A stretch of 64,000 bases of DNA from JADCCX01 sp031431475 (GCA_031431475.1 JANPDL010000025.1:248001-312000), one strand, 5' to 3'; shown: positions 25,813-35,006, counted from the stretch's first letter. Notes: a model not told the origin generated them from the letters alone. Translations and numbers: made by a program.

Positions 25813-26600
25813 AACTTTGGCTCCCGCGTCTCGGCGTCGAACCACTCCACCTTTGCCAACGCTTCCACAAAATCCTGCTTTACCACCGCGCGTGGCTCTC
25901 CCAACGGATGCACCAGCAGATCGCCGTTGCCGTCGATACCACGCTTCACGCCCTTGTCCTCTGGCATGCGCACCAGCCATTCGCGGCCCACACGACGAAA
26001 ACCTTTCTCCGCCCAGCTATCCACATGCACCATCAGGTGACGACAGAAGCTCTCGACCAGCGCGGCGGGATCGATTTCCTCGAAACCCTCCACCTCAAGG
26101 GCAGTGCCGACGGCCCATGTTCCGGGCTCCAGTGAAACACCACTGGCATTGTTGCGGATGACCGCCGTGCGCATCATGCCGCCGAACACGAGCCATTCCG
26201 GCGGTTGGTCTTCTTCCGCATCCGCAGGCCAAGCCAGCCTGCCGCCGCCGATCAGGCCATGATCAAACAGCATCGCGCCGGGCCAGTGAAACACGATTGG
26301 CTTCTCCGGCGGACAATGCACGGCCAGCGAATCCGCCATGGCGCACATCCCGGCGTAGAAAGCCCGCCTTGCTGTGACGAGCGGCTCATCCGGCTCCAGA
26401 ACAACGGCGAATTCCACCAGATCAAAGCGTTTCACGAAAACAAGCGTGCCTGCGCCCCTGCGGCTGGCGATTTCCTGCGCATAGGCAAACGCATCGCCGC
26501 CTTCGCGTAAAGCCACGAGATCGAACCCCGGCGGCAGATCGAGGAGATCATCTCCGTCACCCGCGCCGAAGATTTCCGGTGATGCCAGATTGGCCGTCAA
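25809..26600 (-). CDS. Biotin/lipoate-protein ligase-like protein
   Basis: A 263-residue protein starting at TTG 26600, with GGGAG 5 nt upstream; this start avoids overlap with the divergent gene at 26686. The body resembles the biotin/lipoate ligase fold (AGTLVFVKRFDLVEFAVVLE, KPIVFHWPGAMLFDHGLIGG), with a C-terminal DUF4444-like part. The GRGRxG-type motif of true biotin ligases is not apparent, so it may bind a related cofactor or act as a scaffold. First gene of the accessory run leading into the formate dehydrogenase operon. Confidence 0.7.
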   Translation of the reverse strand: MTANLASPEIFGAGDGDDLLDLPPGFDLVALREGGDAFAYAQEIASRRGAGTLVFVKRFDLVEFAVVLEPDEPLVTARRAFYAGMCAMADSLAVHCPPEKPIVFHWPGAMLFDHGLIGGGRLAWPADAEEDQPPEWLVFGGMMRTAVIRNNASGVSLEPGTWAVGTALEVEGFEEIDPAALVESFCRHLMVHVDSWAEKGFRRVGREWLVRMPEDKGVKRGIDGNGDLLVHPLGEPRAVVKQDFVEALAKVEWFDAETREPKL

Positions 26601-26685
26601 GGAGACTCCCGCTCTTTGTCTTTTAACTGAGCGCCCTTTATAGGGCTTCCAGACTAGGCGCAAACGAGAGCCGCCGGGAAATTCC

Positions 26686-28743
26686 ATGGACATGCCCCAA
26701 ACCACCATCGTGCTGTGCTCGTGTGAAGACACGATGAGCCCCGATGCGAAAACCGTCGGCAACGCCTGCCAGGGTGCGACGATCAGGACCGCCAATCATC
26801 TTTGCCGCAGTGAGACCGGACTGTTTACCGATCTTGCTGCGAAAGATGGCAAGCTGATCATCGGCTGCACGCAGGAAGCACCATTGTTTCAGGACCTTGC
26901 GGAAGACAACGGACTCAAGGCTTCACTCACTTTCGTTAACATTCGCGAGACAACGGGCTGGTCGAAGGAGGGCAAGAAGACAGGTCCCAAAACCGCAGCG
27001 CTGATTGCAGCGGCCACAATCGAAATGTCGCCAGTCACGCCTGTGACGCTGCAAAGCAACGGCGTCGTGTTGATCCTTGGTCGCGATCAGACGGCGGTGG
27101 TTGTGGCGACGAAGCTGGCGGGGCGCATGGACGTCACCGTGATCCTGCAATCGCTGGACGGCATCATGCCGCCGCGCAGCGCCGAGTTTCCGATACGGCA
27201 GGGCAGGGCGCGCAATGCTTCTGGGTGGCTGGGCGCATTCGAGGTGGTGATCGACGGTTTCGGCGAACCTGCCGTCTCCTCCCGCGCCGGGCTGAAGGTG
27301 AACCGCACGAAGGACGGCCTCACCTCGCATTGCGATGTGCTGATAGACCTGAACGATGGCCAGCCGCTGTTTCTGGCACCCGATCTGCGCTCGGGCTATT
27401 TGCGGGCTGACCCTGCCTCGCCAGCCGCTATCGCCGAGTTGCTCTTCGCGGTGGGTGATCTCACCGGCACCTTTGACAAGCCGAAATACATCGATTTCAA
27501 ACCTGATCTGTGCGCCCATTCCCGCTCGAAGATCACGGGCTGCACGCGCTGCCTTGATCTGTGCCCCACGGGCGCGATCACGCCTGCAGGCGATCATGTG
27601 GCGATTTCCGCCGAGATTTGCGCCGGTTGTGGCGCGTGTGCTGCGGCCTGCCCGACAGGGGCCGCAAACTATTCGCTACCCAAACCCGAGGCGCTGCTGG
27701 CGAAACTGCGCGCGCTGCTCTCGACCTACCGCGAGGCCGATGGCAAGGACGCCATCGTGCTGTTTCACGATGCGGACCACGGCTACGGCCTGATCGATGC
27801 GCTGGCCCGCTTTGGCGATGGTCTGCCCCCGAATGTGCTGCCGGTCGAGGTGAACGAGGTCACGCAAATCGGCATCGAGGCGCTGGCCGCGGTGTTCGCC
27901 TATGGCGGCGCGGCGGTGCGATTCCTGACGCGGGGCAGGCTGAAACACGACATCGACGGACTGCGCCAGACAGTTGCCCTGGGCAACCAGTTGATCGGTG
28001 GGCAGGGTTTCACGTCAGTCGCCGCCGACACCATCGAGACGGATGATCCCGATCAGCTTCTTGCAGCGCTCGTCGCCGTCAAAACGGGTGCAACTGCCAA
28101 AACCCCGTCCGGTTTCCTGCCCATCGGAGGCAAGCGCGAGATCATGGTGATGGCGTTGCGCGAGATGCACAAGGCGGCACCCGCGCCGGTCGACATCATC
28201 GCGCTCGACCGGGGCGCACCGTTTGGCCGGGTGAATGTCAACACCGAAGGTTGCACGCTCTGCCTCTCCTGCGTCTCGGCCTGCCCTGTTTCGGCTCTGG
28301 GCGACAACCCGGACAAGCCAATGCTCACCTTCGACGAGAGCTTGTGCGTGCAATGCGGCCTCTGCGCCGCAACATGCCCGGAGAATGTCATCACGCTGGA
28401 ACCGCGCGTCAATTTCAGGGCTTTCGGCGAGAGGCCTGTGGTGCTGAAACAGGAAGAGCCTGCACATTGCACGGAATGCGGCAAAGCCTTCGGCGTCAAG
28501 TCCACCATCGACCGCATCGCGGCCAAGCTGGAGGGCAAGCACTGGATGTATTCGGGTGGCAACAGCGAACGGATGAAGGTGCTCAGGATGTGCGAGGATT
28601 GCCGCGTGGGCGCGATGACAGCGCAGAGCTTCGATCCCTACGGTGCGCCAGAACGTGCACCCGCGAAGACAAGCGAGGATTATTTCAGGGAACGTGAGGA
28701 GATAGAGAAGGCGAGAATGGAGAACAAAGGGAAATTGAACTGA
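26686..28743 (+). CDS. Large multi-[4Fe-4S] protein
   Basis: A 685-residue soluble iron-sulfur protein. N-terminal cysteines (LCSCEDTM, IIGCTQEAP) are followed by two [4Fe-4S] motifs near residues 285-320 (CTRCLDLCPTG, CAGCGACAAACPTG) and two more near 523-565 (CTLCLSCVSACP, CVQCGLCAATCP). A CxxC pair at 594-640 (CTECGKAF, CEDC) looks like a metal-binding knuckle. The region between the pairs resembles heterodisulfide-reductase/MvhD-like electron carriers. It is divergent from the accessory run by 85 bp, so it probably donates or accepts electrons in formate metabolism or enzyme maturation. Confidence 0.85.
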   Translation: MDMPQTTIVLCSCEDTMSPDAKTVGNACQGATIRTANHLCRSETGLFTDLAAKDGKLIIGCTQEAPLFQDLAEDNGLKASLTFVNIRETTGWSKEGKKTGPKTAALIAAATIEMSPVTPVTLQSNGVVLILGRDQTAVVVATKLAGRMDVTVILQSLDGIMPPRSAEFPIRQGRARNASGWLGAFEVVIDGFGEPAVSSRAGLKVNRTKDGLTSHCDVLIDLNDGQPLFLAPDLRSGYLRADPASPAAIAELLFAVGDLTGTFDKPKYIDFKPDLCAHSRSKITGCTRCLDLCPTGAITPAGDHVAISAEICAGCGACAAACPTGAANYSLPKPEALLAKLRALLSTYREADGKDAIVLFHDADHGYGLIDALARFGDGLPPNVLPVEVNEVTQIGIEALAAVFAYGGAAVRFLTRGRLKHDIDGLRQTVALGNQLIGGQGFTSVAADTIETDDPDQLLAALVAVKTGATAKTPSGFLPIGGKREIMVMALREMHKAAPAPVDIIALDRGAPFGRVNVNTEGCTLCLSCVSACPVSALGDNPDKPMLTFDESLCVQCGLCAATCPENVITLEPRVNFRAFGERPVVLKQEEPAHCTECGKAFGVKSTIDRIAAKLEGKHWMYSGGNSERMKVLRMCEDCRVGAMTAQSFDPYGAPERAPAKTSEDYFREREEIEKARMENKGKLN

Positions 28744-28755
28744 ACGCTCAACAGT

Positions 28756-30030
28756 TCACCGCGTCACCCGCCCCAGCCACTCCACCAGCGCCTGCAAATC
28801 CTCTGTATCAGTAACCCGCTGCTCTGGCATCTTCGTGCCGGGAGTCACCTTCGCTGGTCCATCGCGAAACAGCCGTGTAATTGTCTGCGCATTCCATGTG
28901 ATCCCGTGGCCGGCAAACCCGTCCGAGTACGCATAATCCTTCAGCGCCCCTGCCTTGCGCCCGAACACGCCGTGCAGCGTCGGTCCAGCCCTGTTACCGC
29001 CGTCCGGCGTGACGCTGTGGCAGGCCTCGCAGGCCCGGAACACCTGCGCGCCTCGCTCGTTCATCGCGTTGGCCGGAAAATCGGGCTTCGGCGCGTTGGC
29101 CGGTGTCAGGGGCTGGCCGGTTATCACGTCCCATTTGCGGATGATGCGATCAGCCCCGCCGGTCAGCAAAATCTTGCCATCGGGATGAAAGGCGAGCGAC
29201 CAGACAGGCAATCCCGGCCCCACCAGCGTCGCCAGCGTCCGGCCAGTCTCGCGGCTGATGATGGTGACAGCCCCGCGCAATCCCGCCGCCGCGATCATGG
29301 TGCCATCGGCGGAGAGCGCCAGCGATGTCACTGGCATCTCCTGCACTTCAACGGTCAATCGCTCGGCCCCGTCGCCGCGGCGGATATAGATCTTGCCGTC
29401 CGCCCCGCCCGCGATGATCTCGCCGTCGAACACGGATTGCACTGAGTTTAGCGGCGAGGGCAGTTTCACGATGGTCGGCGCGGCTCCGGTCAGCGGCGTG
29501 ATGCGCAAGGTGGCGTCGTATCCCGCCGTGATAACAGTGGTCTGCGATGGCCCGAAGGCGATGCCATTGACGTTGCCTTTGTGGCCCTCGAACACCCTGG
29601 GCTGGTTGGAGAGGATGCCGCTGCCGATCCACACCCGCACTGTTCCGTCCCAAGAAGCCGAGGCAATGCCGCCGATGCCTTCCGCGATAGCCAGGCCTGA
29701 AACCGGCCCGGTATGCCCGTCGAGCACCGCCTTGGGCGCGGTCTCATCCGGCTTCCACAATGCGATCTTGCCGTCCTCGCCACCCGACAGCGCCCAGCCA
29801 TCCGGCAGAGCCGCGACGCTTGTGATGGCAACTGCATGAAAGCGAAGTACCTGCTCGGCGGTCTCTTTTTCGAGATTCCAGCGGATCACGCTGGTATCGA
29901 GCCCGCCGCTGATCAGATGTTCTCCATCGGGCGAGATCGCAAGGGCACGCACAGGTCCGCCATGGCCGCGCATCTCGGGGAGCGCGGGGAGAGGGAGGAG
30001 AGTGAGGAAGAAGGCAAAAAGGCGTTTCAT
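28756..30030 (-). CDS. WD40 beta-propeller fused to cytochrome c
   Basis: A 424-residue protein: signal peptide (MKRLFAFFLTLLPLPALP), six to seven WD40-type repeats (for example GHGGPVRALAISPDGEHLIS, GHTGPVSGLAIAEGIG, GHKGNVNGIAFGPS) over residues 20-310, then a class I cytochrome c domain with CEACH as the heme site and Met in TKMPEQR as the distal ligand. Periplasmic redox protein of unknown partner. The ATG overlaps the stop of the TusA-like gene by one base. An electron acceptor for a formate-linked pathway is possible but unproven. Confidence 0.85.
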   Translation of the reverse strand: MKRLFAFFLTLLPLPALPEMRGHGGPVRALAISPDGEHLISGGLDTSVIRWNLEKETAEQVLRFHAVAITSVAALPDGWALSGGEDGKIALWKPDETAPKAVLDGHTGPVSGLAIAEGIGGIASASWDGTVRVWIGSGILSNQPRVFEGHKGNVNGIAFGPSQTTVITAGYDATLRITPLTGAAPTIVKLPSPLNSVQSVFDGEIIAGGADGKIYIRRGDGAERLTVEVQEMPVTSLALSADGTMIAAAGLRGAVTIISRETGRTLATLVGPGLPVWSLAFHPDGKILLTGGADRIIRKWDVITGQPLTPANAPKPDFPANAMNERGAQVFRACEACHSVTPDGGNRAGPTLHGVFGRKAGALKDYAYSDGFAGHGITWNAQTITRLFRDGPAKVTPGTKMPEQRVTDTEDLQALVEWLGRVTR

Positions 30031-30257
30031 CACTCCGCCTTCCGGATCACGAACACCATTACCCCGTCATTCGCGGCCTGGCTGACAAGCTGATCCCCCG
30101 TCTCGCGAATGAGATTCGGAATATCGATCGCCGCCATCGGATCGGTGCAGAGCACCTGCAATGTGCCGCCCACTGCCACAGATTTCAGCGCTTTGCGCGT
30201 CTTCAGGGCGGGCAAGGGGCATTTCAGGCCTTTGAGATCAAGCGTGGTTTGCGTCAT
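30030..30257 (-). CDS. TusA-family sulfur carrier
   Basis: A 75-residue protein beginning MTQTTLDLKGLKCPLPALKT. The active cysteine is in KCPLPALKT, the CPxP signature. TusA-like proteins pass persulfide sulfur to cofactor or tRNA modification enzymes. It precedes the WD40-cytochrome gene on the same strand and diverges from fdhD (48 bp between starts), whose product also handles sulfur for formate dehydrogenase. Which of the TusA subfamilies it belongs to is not clear. Confidence 0.88.
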   Translation of the reverse strand: MTQTTLDLKGLKCPLPALKTRKALKSVAVGGTLQVLCTDPMAAIDIPNLIRETGDQLVSQAANDGVMVFVIRKAE

Positions 30258-30304
30258 CGTCCTGCTGTATTGGAATGGTGTTCGCTCCGACACAGATAAA
30301 TGTG

Positions 30305-31186
30305 ATGCCAGAAAAACAAAATTCCTATCTCGTCCAGCCCGATCCGCAGGACCCGCGGCTTACGCAGGAGGTGACGGGCGTCGATCATACCGGCGCGCCT
30401 GTCACCACCCGCGTCACTGTTGAGCGCGCACTGACGCTGTATCTCAATTCCCGCGAGATCGTGACGATGATGACCATCGGCGATCACCCGGAGGAACTCG
30501 CCATTGGCTATCTGCTGAACCAGAACATGCTGAAGCCTGATGATGTGGTGACGGGTGTGGATTACGACGAGGACCTTGAGGTGGTCGTGGTGCGCACACA
30601 GCGCGAAACGAATTTCGAGGATAAATTACGCAAGAAGACGCTGACGTCAGGCTGTGCACAGGGCACCGCCTTCGGTGATCTCATGGAGCAGATCAACGAG
30701 GTGAAGCTGCCGAAAACCCCGTTCCGCACCTCGTGGCTGTATCGGCTCACCTCCGAGATCAACCAGACGCCTTCGCTGTATCTCGAGGCGGGTGCGATCC
30801 ATGGCTGCGTTTTGTGCCAGGAAGACCGCCCGCTGATCTACATGGAGGATGTCGGCCGCCACAACGCCGTGGACAAAGTGGCGGGATGGATGTTCCGGCA
30901 CAAGATCAGCGGCGGTGACAAGATGTTCTACACCACGGGGCGGCTGACCTCCGAGATGGTGATCAAGACGGCGCGCATGGGCATCCCGGTCATCGTCTCG
31001 CGCTCTGGGTTCACGGCCTGGGGCGTGGAGCTGGCGCAGCAGATCGGCATGACGCTGATCGGAAGAGCCAAGGGCAAGCGGTTCGTGGTGCTAGCCGGGC
31101 AGGAGCGGATTCTGTTTGATCAGGATTTGCGCTATGTTGCGGAGGAATCAGTGAAAAGCAGGCGGAAAGGGAGTGAAGATGAGTGA
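30305..31186 (+). CDS. fdhD: Formate dehydrogenase accessory sulfurtransferase FdhD
   Basis: A 293-residue FdhD, which delivers sulfur to the molybdenum centre of formate dehydrogenase. The flexible sulfur-transfer loop is represented by Cys117 in TSGCAQG. Downstream, HGCVLCQEDR and the family block EDVGRHNAVDKVAGW are clear. The start at 30305 (MPEKQNSYLV) is preferred to 30275. mobA follows 9 nt later, so the two are co-transcribed. Confidence 0.93.
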   Translation: MPEKQNSYLVQPDPQDPRLTQEVTGVDHTGAPVTTRVTVERALTLYLNSREIVTMMTIGDHPEELAIGYLLNQNMLKPDDVVTGVDYDEDLEVVVVRTQRETNFEDKLRKKTLTSGCAQGTAFGDLMEQINEVKLPKTPFRTSWLYRLTSEINQTPSLYLEAGAIHGCVLCQEDRPLIYMEDVGRHNAVDKVAGWMFRHKISGGDKMFYTTGRLTSEMVIKTARMGIPVIVSRSGFTAWGVELAQQIGMTLIGRAKGKRFVVLAGQERILFDQDLRYVAEESVKSRRKGSEDE

Positions 31187-31195
31187 GGGGCATTC

Positions 31196-31807
31196 ATGAT
31201 TCTCGGCGTCATTCTCGCAGGTGGCCGCGCCACACGCATGGGCGGCGGTGACAAGGGCCTGAAGCGCATCGGCGGACAGCTGATGCTCGCCCGCGTCATC
31301 AACCGCATCGAACAGCAGGTGGAACGCCTCATTATCAGCGCCAATGGTGATCCCGAGCGCTTCATCGATTTCGACCTGCCTGTGATCCCGGATGACCTGC
31401 CTGACCTGCCGGGGCCATTGGCGGGCATCCTCGCCGCCATGGATTTTGCGGCGGAGATGACCTCGGCCAACTTTGTTCTGTCCGTCGCGGCGGATTGCCC
31501 GTTCCTGCCGCATGACCTGTGCCCGCGCCTGCTGGCCCTGCAGAAGCTTTATGACACGCGCATTTCAATCGCCCGGTCCGGTGGCTTTGCGCAGCCCACC
31601 ATTGCGCTTTGGGATACTTCCTTGCGCCATGATCTGCGCAAGGCGCTTAGCGAGGAGGGCCTGCGCAAGATCGACGCCTTCACGGCAAGATACCCGACAA
31701 CCAGCGTCGACTGGCCGGTGACGCCCTACGATCCGTTTTTCAACGCCAATACGCCGGATGATCTGGCGCATGCAGAAAGCATCGCGGCGCACTACAGGGA
31801 AGCGTGA
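31196..31807 (+). CDS. mobA: Molybdenum cofactor guanylyltransferase MobA
   Basis: A 203-residue MobA: the nucleotide-binding loop LAGGRATRMGGGDKGL is at residues 7-22, with the metal-binding VAADCPFLP near residue 99. It transfers GMP from GTP to Mo-molybdopterin to make the bis-MGD cofactor used by the formate dehydrogenase upstream. It sits directly behind fdhD. Confidence 0.94.
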   Translation: MILGVILAGGRATRMGGGDKGLKRIGGQLMLARVINRIEQQVERLIISANGDPERFIDFDLPVIPDDLPDLPGPLAGILAAMDFAAEMTSANFVLSVAADCPFLPHDLCPRLLALQKLYDTRISIARSGGFAQPTIALWDTSLRHDLRKALSEEGLRKIDAFTARYPTTSVDWPVTPYDPFFNANTPDDLAHAESIAAHYREA

Positions 31808-31817
31808 ACGTGCGCCA

Positions 31818-32204
31818 TTATTCCCGCATTTCGGTCGTGAACACCTTCTGTGCCACCATCCATTGTCCGTCCAGCTTCACGAAGCTCAGGATGTCCGTGA
31901 AATAACGTGGCGGAATCTGGCATTTCACCTTTACATGCGCCAGCGTCGCGCTGACCAGATCGAGCGTCAGGATGTGGTCTTCGCGCGCCAGTCCGTTCGC
32001 CTTTGAGGATGGCCGCTTGCGAACCCAGTCTAGCCATTCGTCGCGCGGCATCACTTTCAACTCGCCATCAATGACATAGGTCAGCGCCGAAGTCGGCAGG
32101 AATACGGTCGCCATCTTGTCGGCGTCCCCTTCGTAGAGCCCGTCGAAGTATGTCTGCGTTGCGGCTCTGATGGCGGCGATCTCGGCATTGGCGTCCATGG
32201 TCAA
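31818..32204 (-). CDS. NTF2-like (SnoaL/lumazine-binding type) protein
   Basis: A 128-residue cone-shaped alpha+beta protein: the N-terminal helix IAAIRAATQTYFDGLYEGDA and the strand VKLDGQWMVAQKVFTTE are typical of putative lumazine-binding/NTF2-like proteins. No catalytic residues can be assigned. It overlaps the argC stop by 4 bp and is probably co-transcribed with it. Confidence 0.75.
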   Translation of the reverse strand: MTMDANAEIAAIRAATQTYFDGLYEGDADKMATVFLPTSALTYVIDGELKVMPRDEWLDWVRKRPSSKANGLAREDHILTLDLVSATLAHVKVKCQIPPRYFTDILSFVKLDGQWMVAQKVFTTEMRE

Positions 32205-33169
32205 ACTCCCAGCATCAGCTTCAGGTTCTGCACCGCAGCACCGGATGCGCCTTTGCCCAGATTATCCAGTTTCGCTACCAGCACGACCTGGCGATGCTTT
32301 TCGTTGGCGAAAACGCGCAATTCCATTTGGTTGGTGCCGTTCAGGCTTTCCGGCTCCAGTTTGCCAGCTTCCGCTTTCAAGGCATCTGCATCCAGCACTT
32401 TCACGAATTCCGCGCCCTTGTAGTGCTTCGCCAGCGCCGCCGAGAGATCGGCCCCAGTTGGCTTGCCGGGCAGCGAATCCAGATGCAGCGGCACGCTCAC
32501 CAGCATACCCTGCCGGAAATTGCCGACGGAAGGCACAAAGATCGGCCGCGTGGTGAGGCCGCTGTATTTCATCGTCTCCGGTACATGTTTGTGCTCCAGA
32601 CCCAGCGCGTAAAGCTCGAAAGCGGGCGAAGTTCCGGCCTCGTAGCCTTCAATCATGCTCCTGCCGCCACCAGAATAGCCCGAAACGGCATTTATGCTCA
32701 TTGGATAGCTGGCCGGGATCAGCCCCGCATCGACCAGTGGCCGCAGCAACGCAATCGCGCAAGTCGAATAACAGCCGGGATTCGAGACCTTGTCCGCCTT
32801 GCGAATGGTATCGGCAATGCCCGGTGCCAGTTCCGCGAAGCCGAAAACCCAGCCTTCCGCCACCCTGTGTGCGGTGGAGGCATCGAGGATGCGCGGTGCG
32901 TCCTTGCCCAGTTCCGCAGCCATGGCGGTCGCCTCCCGCGCGTGGTCGTCATGCAGGCACAGAATGATGAGGTCGGCTGCAGCCATCATGGCCTTGCGTG
33001 CACCGGCATCTTTGCGGAGCGCCGGATCGATGCTGACAACGTTGACAGACGACAGGCCCGACAGCCGCTCGCGGATTTGCAATCCGGTTGTGCCAGCCTC
33101 GCCATCGATGAAAATCGCGGGCTTTGTGTCCTTGAGCTTGAACTGCACGGGGGAAGGCATCTGGTTCAT
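32201..33169 (-). CDS. argC: N-acetyl-gamma-glutamyl-phosphate reductase (type 2)
   Basis: A 322-residue short-form (type 2) ArgC. FIDGEAGTTGLQIRERL is the NADP-binding start and SNPGCYSTCAIALLRPL holds the catalytic cysteine. It reduces N-acetylglutamyl-phosphate to the semialdehyde in arginine biosynthesis. A terminator for the upstream gene lies 42-68 nt before its start. Confidence 0.94.
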   Translation of the reverse strand: MNQMPSPVQFKLKDTKPAIFIDGEAGTTGLQIRERLSGLSSVNVVSIDPALRKDAGARKAMMAAADLIILCLHDDHAREATAMAAELGKDAPRILDASTAHRVAEGWVFGFAELAPGIADTIRKADKVSNPGCYSTCAIALLRPLVDAGLIPASYPMSINAVSGYSGGGRSMIEGYEAGTSPAFELYALGLEHKHVPETMKYSGLTTRPIFVPSVGNFRQGMLVSVPLHLDSLPGKPTGADLSAALAKHYKGAEFVKVLDADALKAEAGKLEPESLNGTNQMELRVFANEKHRQVVLVAKLDNLGKGASGAAVQNLKLMLGV

Positions 33170-33210
33170 GGTATGGTCCTCGGGAGGCTGGATAGGGCAG
33201 CGCGGGACAA

Positions 33211-33237
33211 TAAAAAACCGCGCTGATGTGGCGCGGT
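33211..33237 (-). terminator. Rho-independent terminator between rsm22 and argC
   Basis: On the minus strand ACCGCGC pairs with GCGCGGT around a 7-nt loop, then a T run (33216-33211) follows. It probably ends the bamE-rsm22 transcript. It also sits in the argC leader, so an attenuation role cannot be excluded. Confidence 0.8.
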
Positions 33238-33383
33238 CATGACATTGTTCAAATGAACAGACGTGACACTACGCGCCGGTAGGCCTCGTGGTCAGTCGTC
33301 GGGTACAATTTGGTATCGCTATCATGGACTAGAAATGCCAGAAGCCGACTCCGGTGTCAAGAATCGCGGCTGGACTAGCTGGG

Positions 33384-34391
33384 CTATGGCAGTGCTTCGC
33401 TTTTCACCAGAGTCTCTTGAATCGGAATCTCAACTGCATCTCCCCAGTCCAGACGTTTGAATTTCTTGAACAATTGCTTCTGGCGGCTTGGGGCCACGGC
33501 CTGCCGGAGACCATCCGATCCGCATACACCAATTGTAACCCCGATCTTAGTAGCCACCGGTCGTGCGACGATCCGATTGCTCATCCGCGCCTCGGGTTTT
33601 TGACGGGTCAGCACGAGATACGCATAGGGTTCATCCTCGAAGGGTCTGTCGCCACCCTTCAGAAGCCGGTGGTCACGGCTGCGCTGCACGCGGACGAAGA
33701 ACCGGCACCAGGCCTCGCCCGCCATGGCACAGGGCGCTTCATGGGTGCAGGGGGCCGCGACATGAGCACCGTGATCGATCAGGGCGATCCGCGCGGCTTT
33801 CAAACGCTTGAACCCATCTGGTGTTCCCGGTTCCACCAGAACAAGAGCATGCTGTGCCGCCGCCCAGAGCGCATCGATCAATAGGGTCTGCGCTGCCCCA
33901 TCAAGCTCCGCCAGTACATACCCTGCGATCACCAGATCAGCGGTCGGTAGCGGTGCATCCCTGGCTATGTCCTGATCGATGAAGCTGAGCTTCTGATTAG
34001 CAAGTACCGCTCCGGCCAGTACCCCGGCGAGATCAAGGAACGGCCCGTTCCGATCAAGCAGCGTGATCTGTTCCAGAGCGGGAAATGTCAGCACTGCCGC
34101 AAAACTGGCTGTTCCAGGGCCACAACCCACATCAAGCAGGCTTTTGGGTGCTAAACCCGGTGCTACTTCGGCCAGCTGTTCAAGTGCTTCCAGCGTTGCG
34201 GCATAGGTCGCGGGCATGCGTGCCAGAGCATAAGCCAGTGCATCACCCGCAGAATGCAGCGATTGGATGGAATTTCGCCTTGCCTTGTAGGTTGCGGTGA
34301 TCTGCCGCGACCGTTCAGCTAGATCCGCGCGGGCACGTCCTTCCCCCAGCCTGTCAAGTGCTGACCGGATTGTACCCGGAAGCAGCGTCAT
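33384..34391 (-). CDS. Rsm22-like small-subunit rRNA methyltransferase family protein
   Basis: A 335-residue SAM-dependent methyltransferase-fold protein. SLLDVGCGPGTASFAAVL is the SAM-binding loop and DLVIAGYVLAELD a later family segment, followed by cysteines in CTHEAPCAMAGEAWC that could bind metal. It resembles Rsm22, implicated in small-subunit ribosome assembly. The ATG at 34391 is preferred to a TTG at 34400. It directly follows bamE. Confidence 0.88.
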   Translation of the reverse strand: MTLLPGTIRSALDRLGEGRARADLAERSRQITATYKARRNSIQSLHSAGDALAYALARMPATYAATLEALEQLAEVAPGLAPKSLLDVGCGPGTASFAAVLTFPALEQITLLDRNGPFLDLAGVLAGAVLANQKLSFIDQDIARDAPLPTADLVIAGYVLAELDGAAQTLLIDALWAAAQHALVLVEPGTPDGFKRLKAARIALIDHGAHVAAPCTHEAPCAMAGEAWCRFFVRVQRSRDHRLLKGGDRPFEDEPYAYLVLTRQKPEARMSNRIVARPVATKIGVTIGVCGSDGLRQAVAPSRQKQLFKKFKRLDWGDAVEIPIQETLVKSEALP

Positions 34392-34400
34392 GGCAGGCAA

Positions 34401-34859
34401 TCAGCTCGGCGGCAGCGGGGCCAGCAGGTTGGAAGCCCGGAATAATTGTCTCAGGATCGTGATTTCATCACCACCTGATGGCGTGGTGCGGCTGTTAAAA
34501 TCGAAAAGTTGCCCGTCCTGGATACCGAAATTGGCGACACGGGAAACCTTGTTCTTTGGATCGAGATAGACTGCGACAACGCGTTGGTCCTGCAGGCTTT
34601 CCTTCATGAAAGCGAACCTTCGTCCAAGCCTCTGGGAAACGTAGTAATAGGTCTTGCTGCCAACAGTGGAAATGGTTGAGGGCGTACCAAGTACCAGCAG
34701 CACCTGCTCCGCCGATGCACCCGCCTTGATCTGGTCGAGGGCCCGGTCATCCTGCTGCCAGCCACGGCTGATGACTTCGCCTTCGCAGGCCGCCAGCCCG
34801 AGCGAGGCACTAAGGACAATTGCAAGTGCGCCGCGCTTTGCAAATTTCGTGAGTGACAT
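34401..34859 (-). CDS. bamE: Outer membrane protein assembly factor BamE
   Basis: A 152-residue lipoprotein with a lipobox at LAAC (near residue 24) and the BamE/SmpA core (AEQVLLVLGTPSTISTVGSK). Part of the BAM complex that inserts beta-barrel proteins. The ATG at 34859 is chosen over an upstream TTG. Divergent from the ubiquinol-cytochrome c chaperone gene, as is usual in the order. Confidence 0.92.
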   Translation of the reverse strand: MSLTKFAKRGALAIVLSASLGLAACEGEVISRGWQQDDRALDQIKAGASAEQVLLVLGTPSTISTVGSKTYYYVSQRLGRRFAFMKESLQDQRVVAVYLDPKNKVSRVANFGIQDGQLFDFNSRTTPSGGDEITILRQLFRASNLLAPLPPS

Positions 34860-35006
34860 GGAAAGCAAACCTATGAGAGACGCATTGAAGCGCCTATATG
34901 GCGCTTGCCAGAGATGGGTTCGTAGCCCGCGACGGCTAAACGCGCAACTGGCGACACTTCACGATCCGTGGAGCATTCCCGAGCAAGCATCCGGTCTGGT
35001 CTGAAC

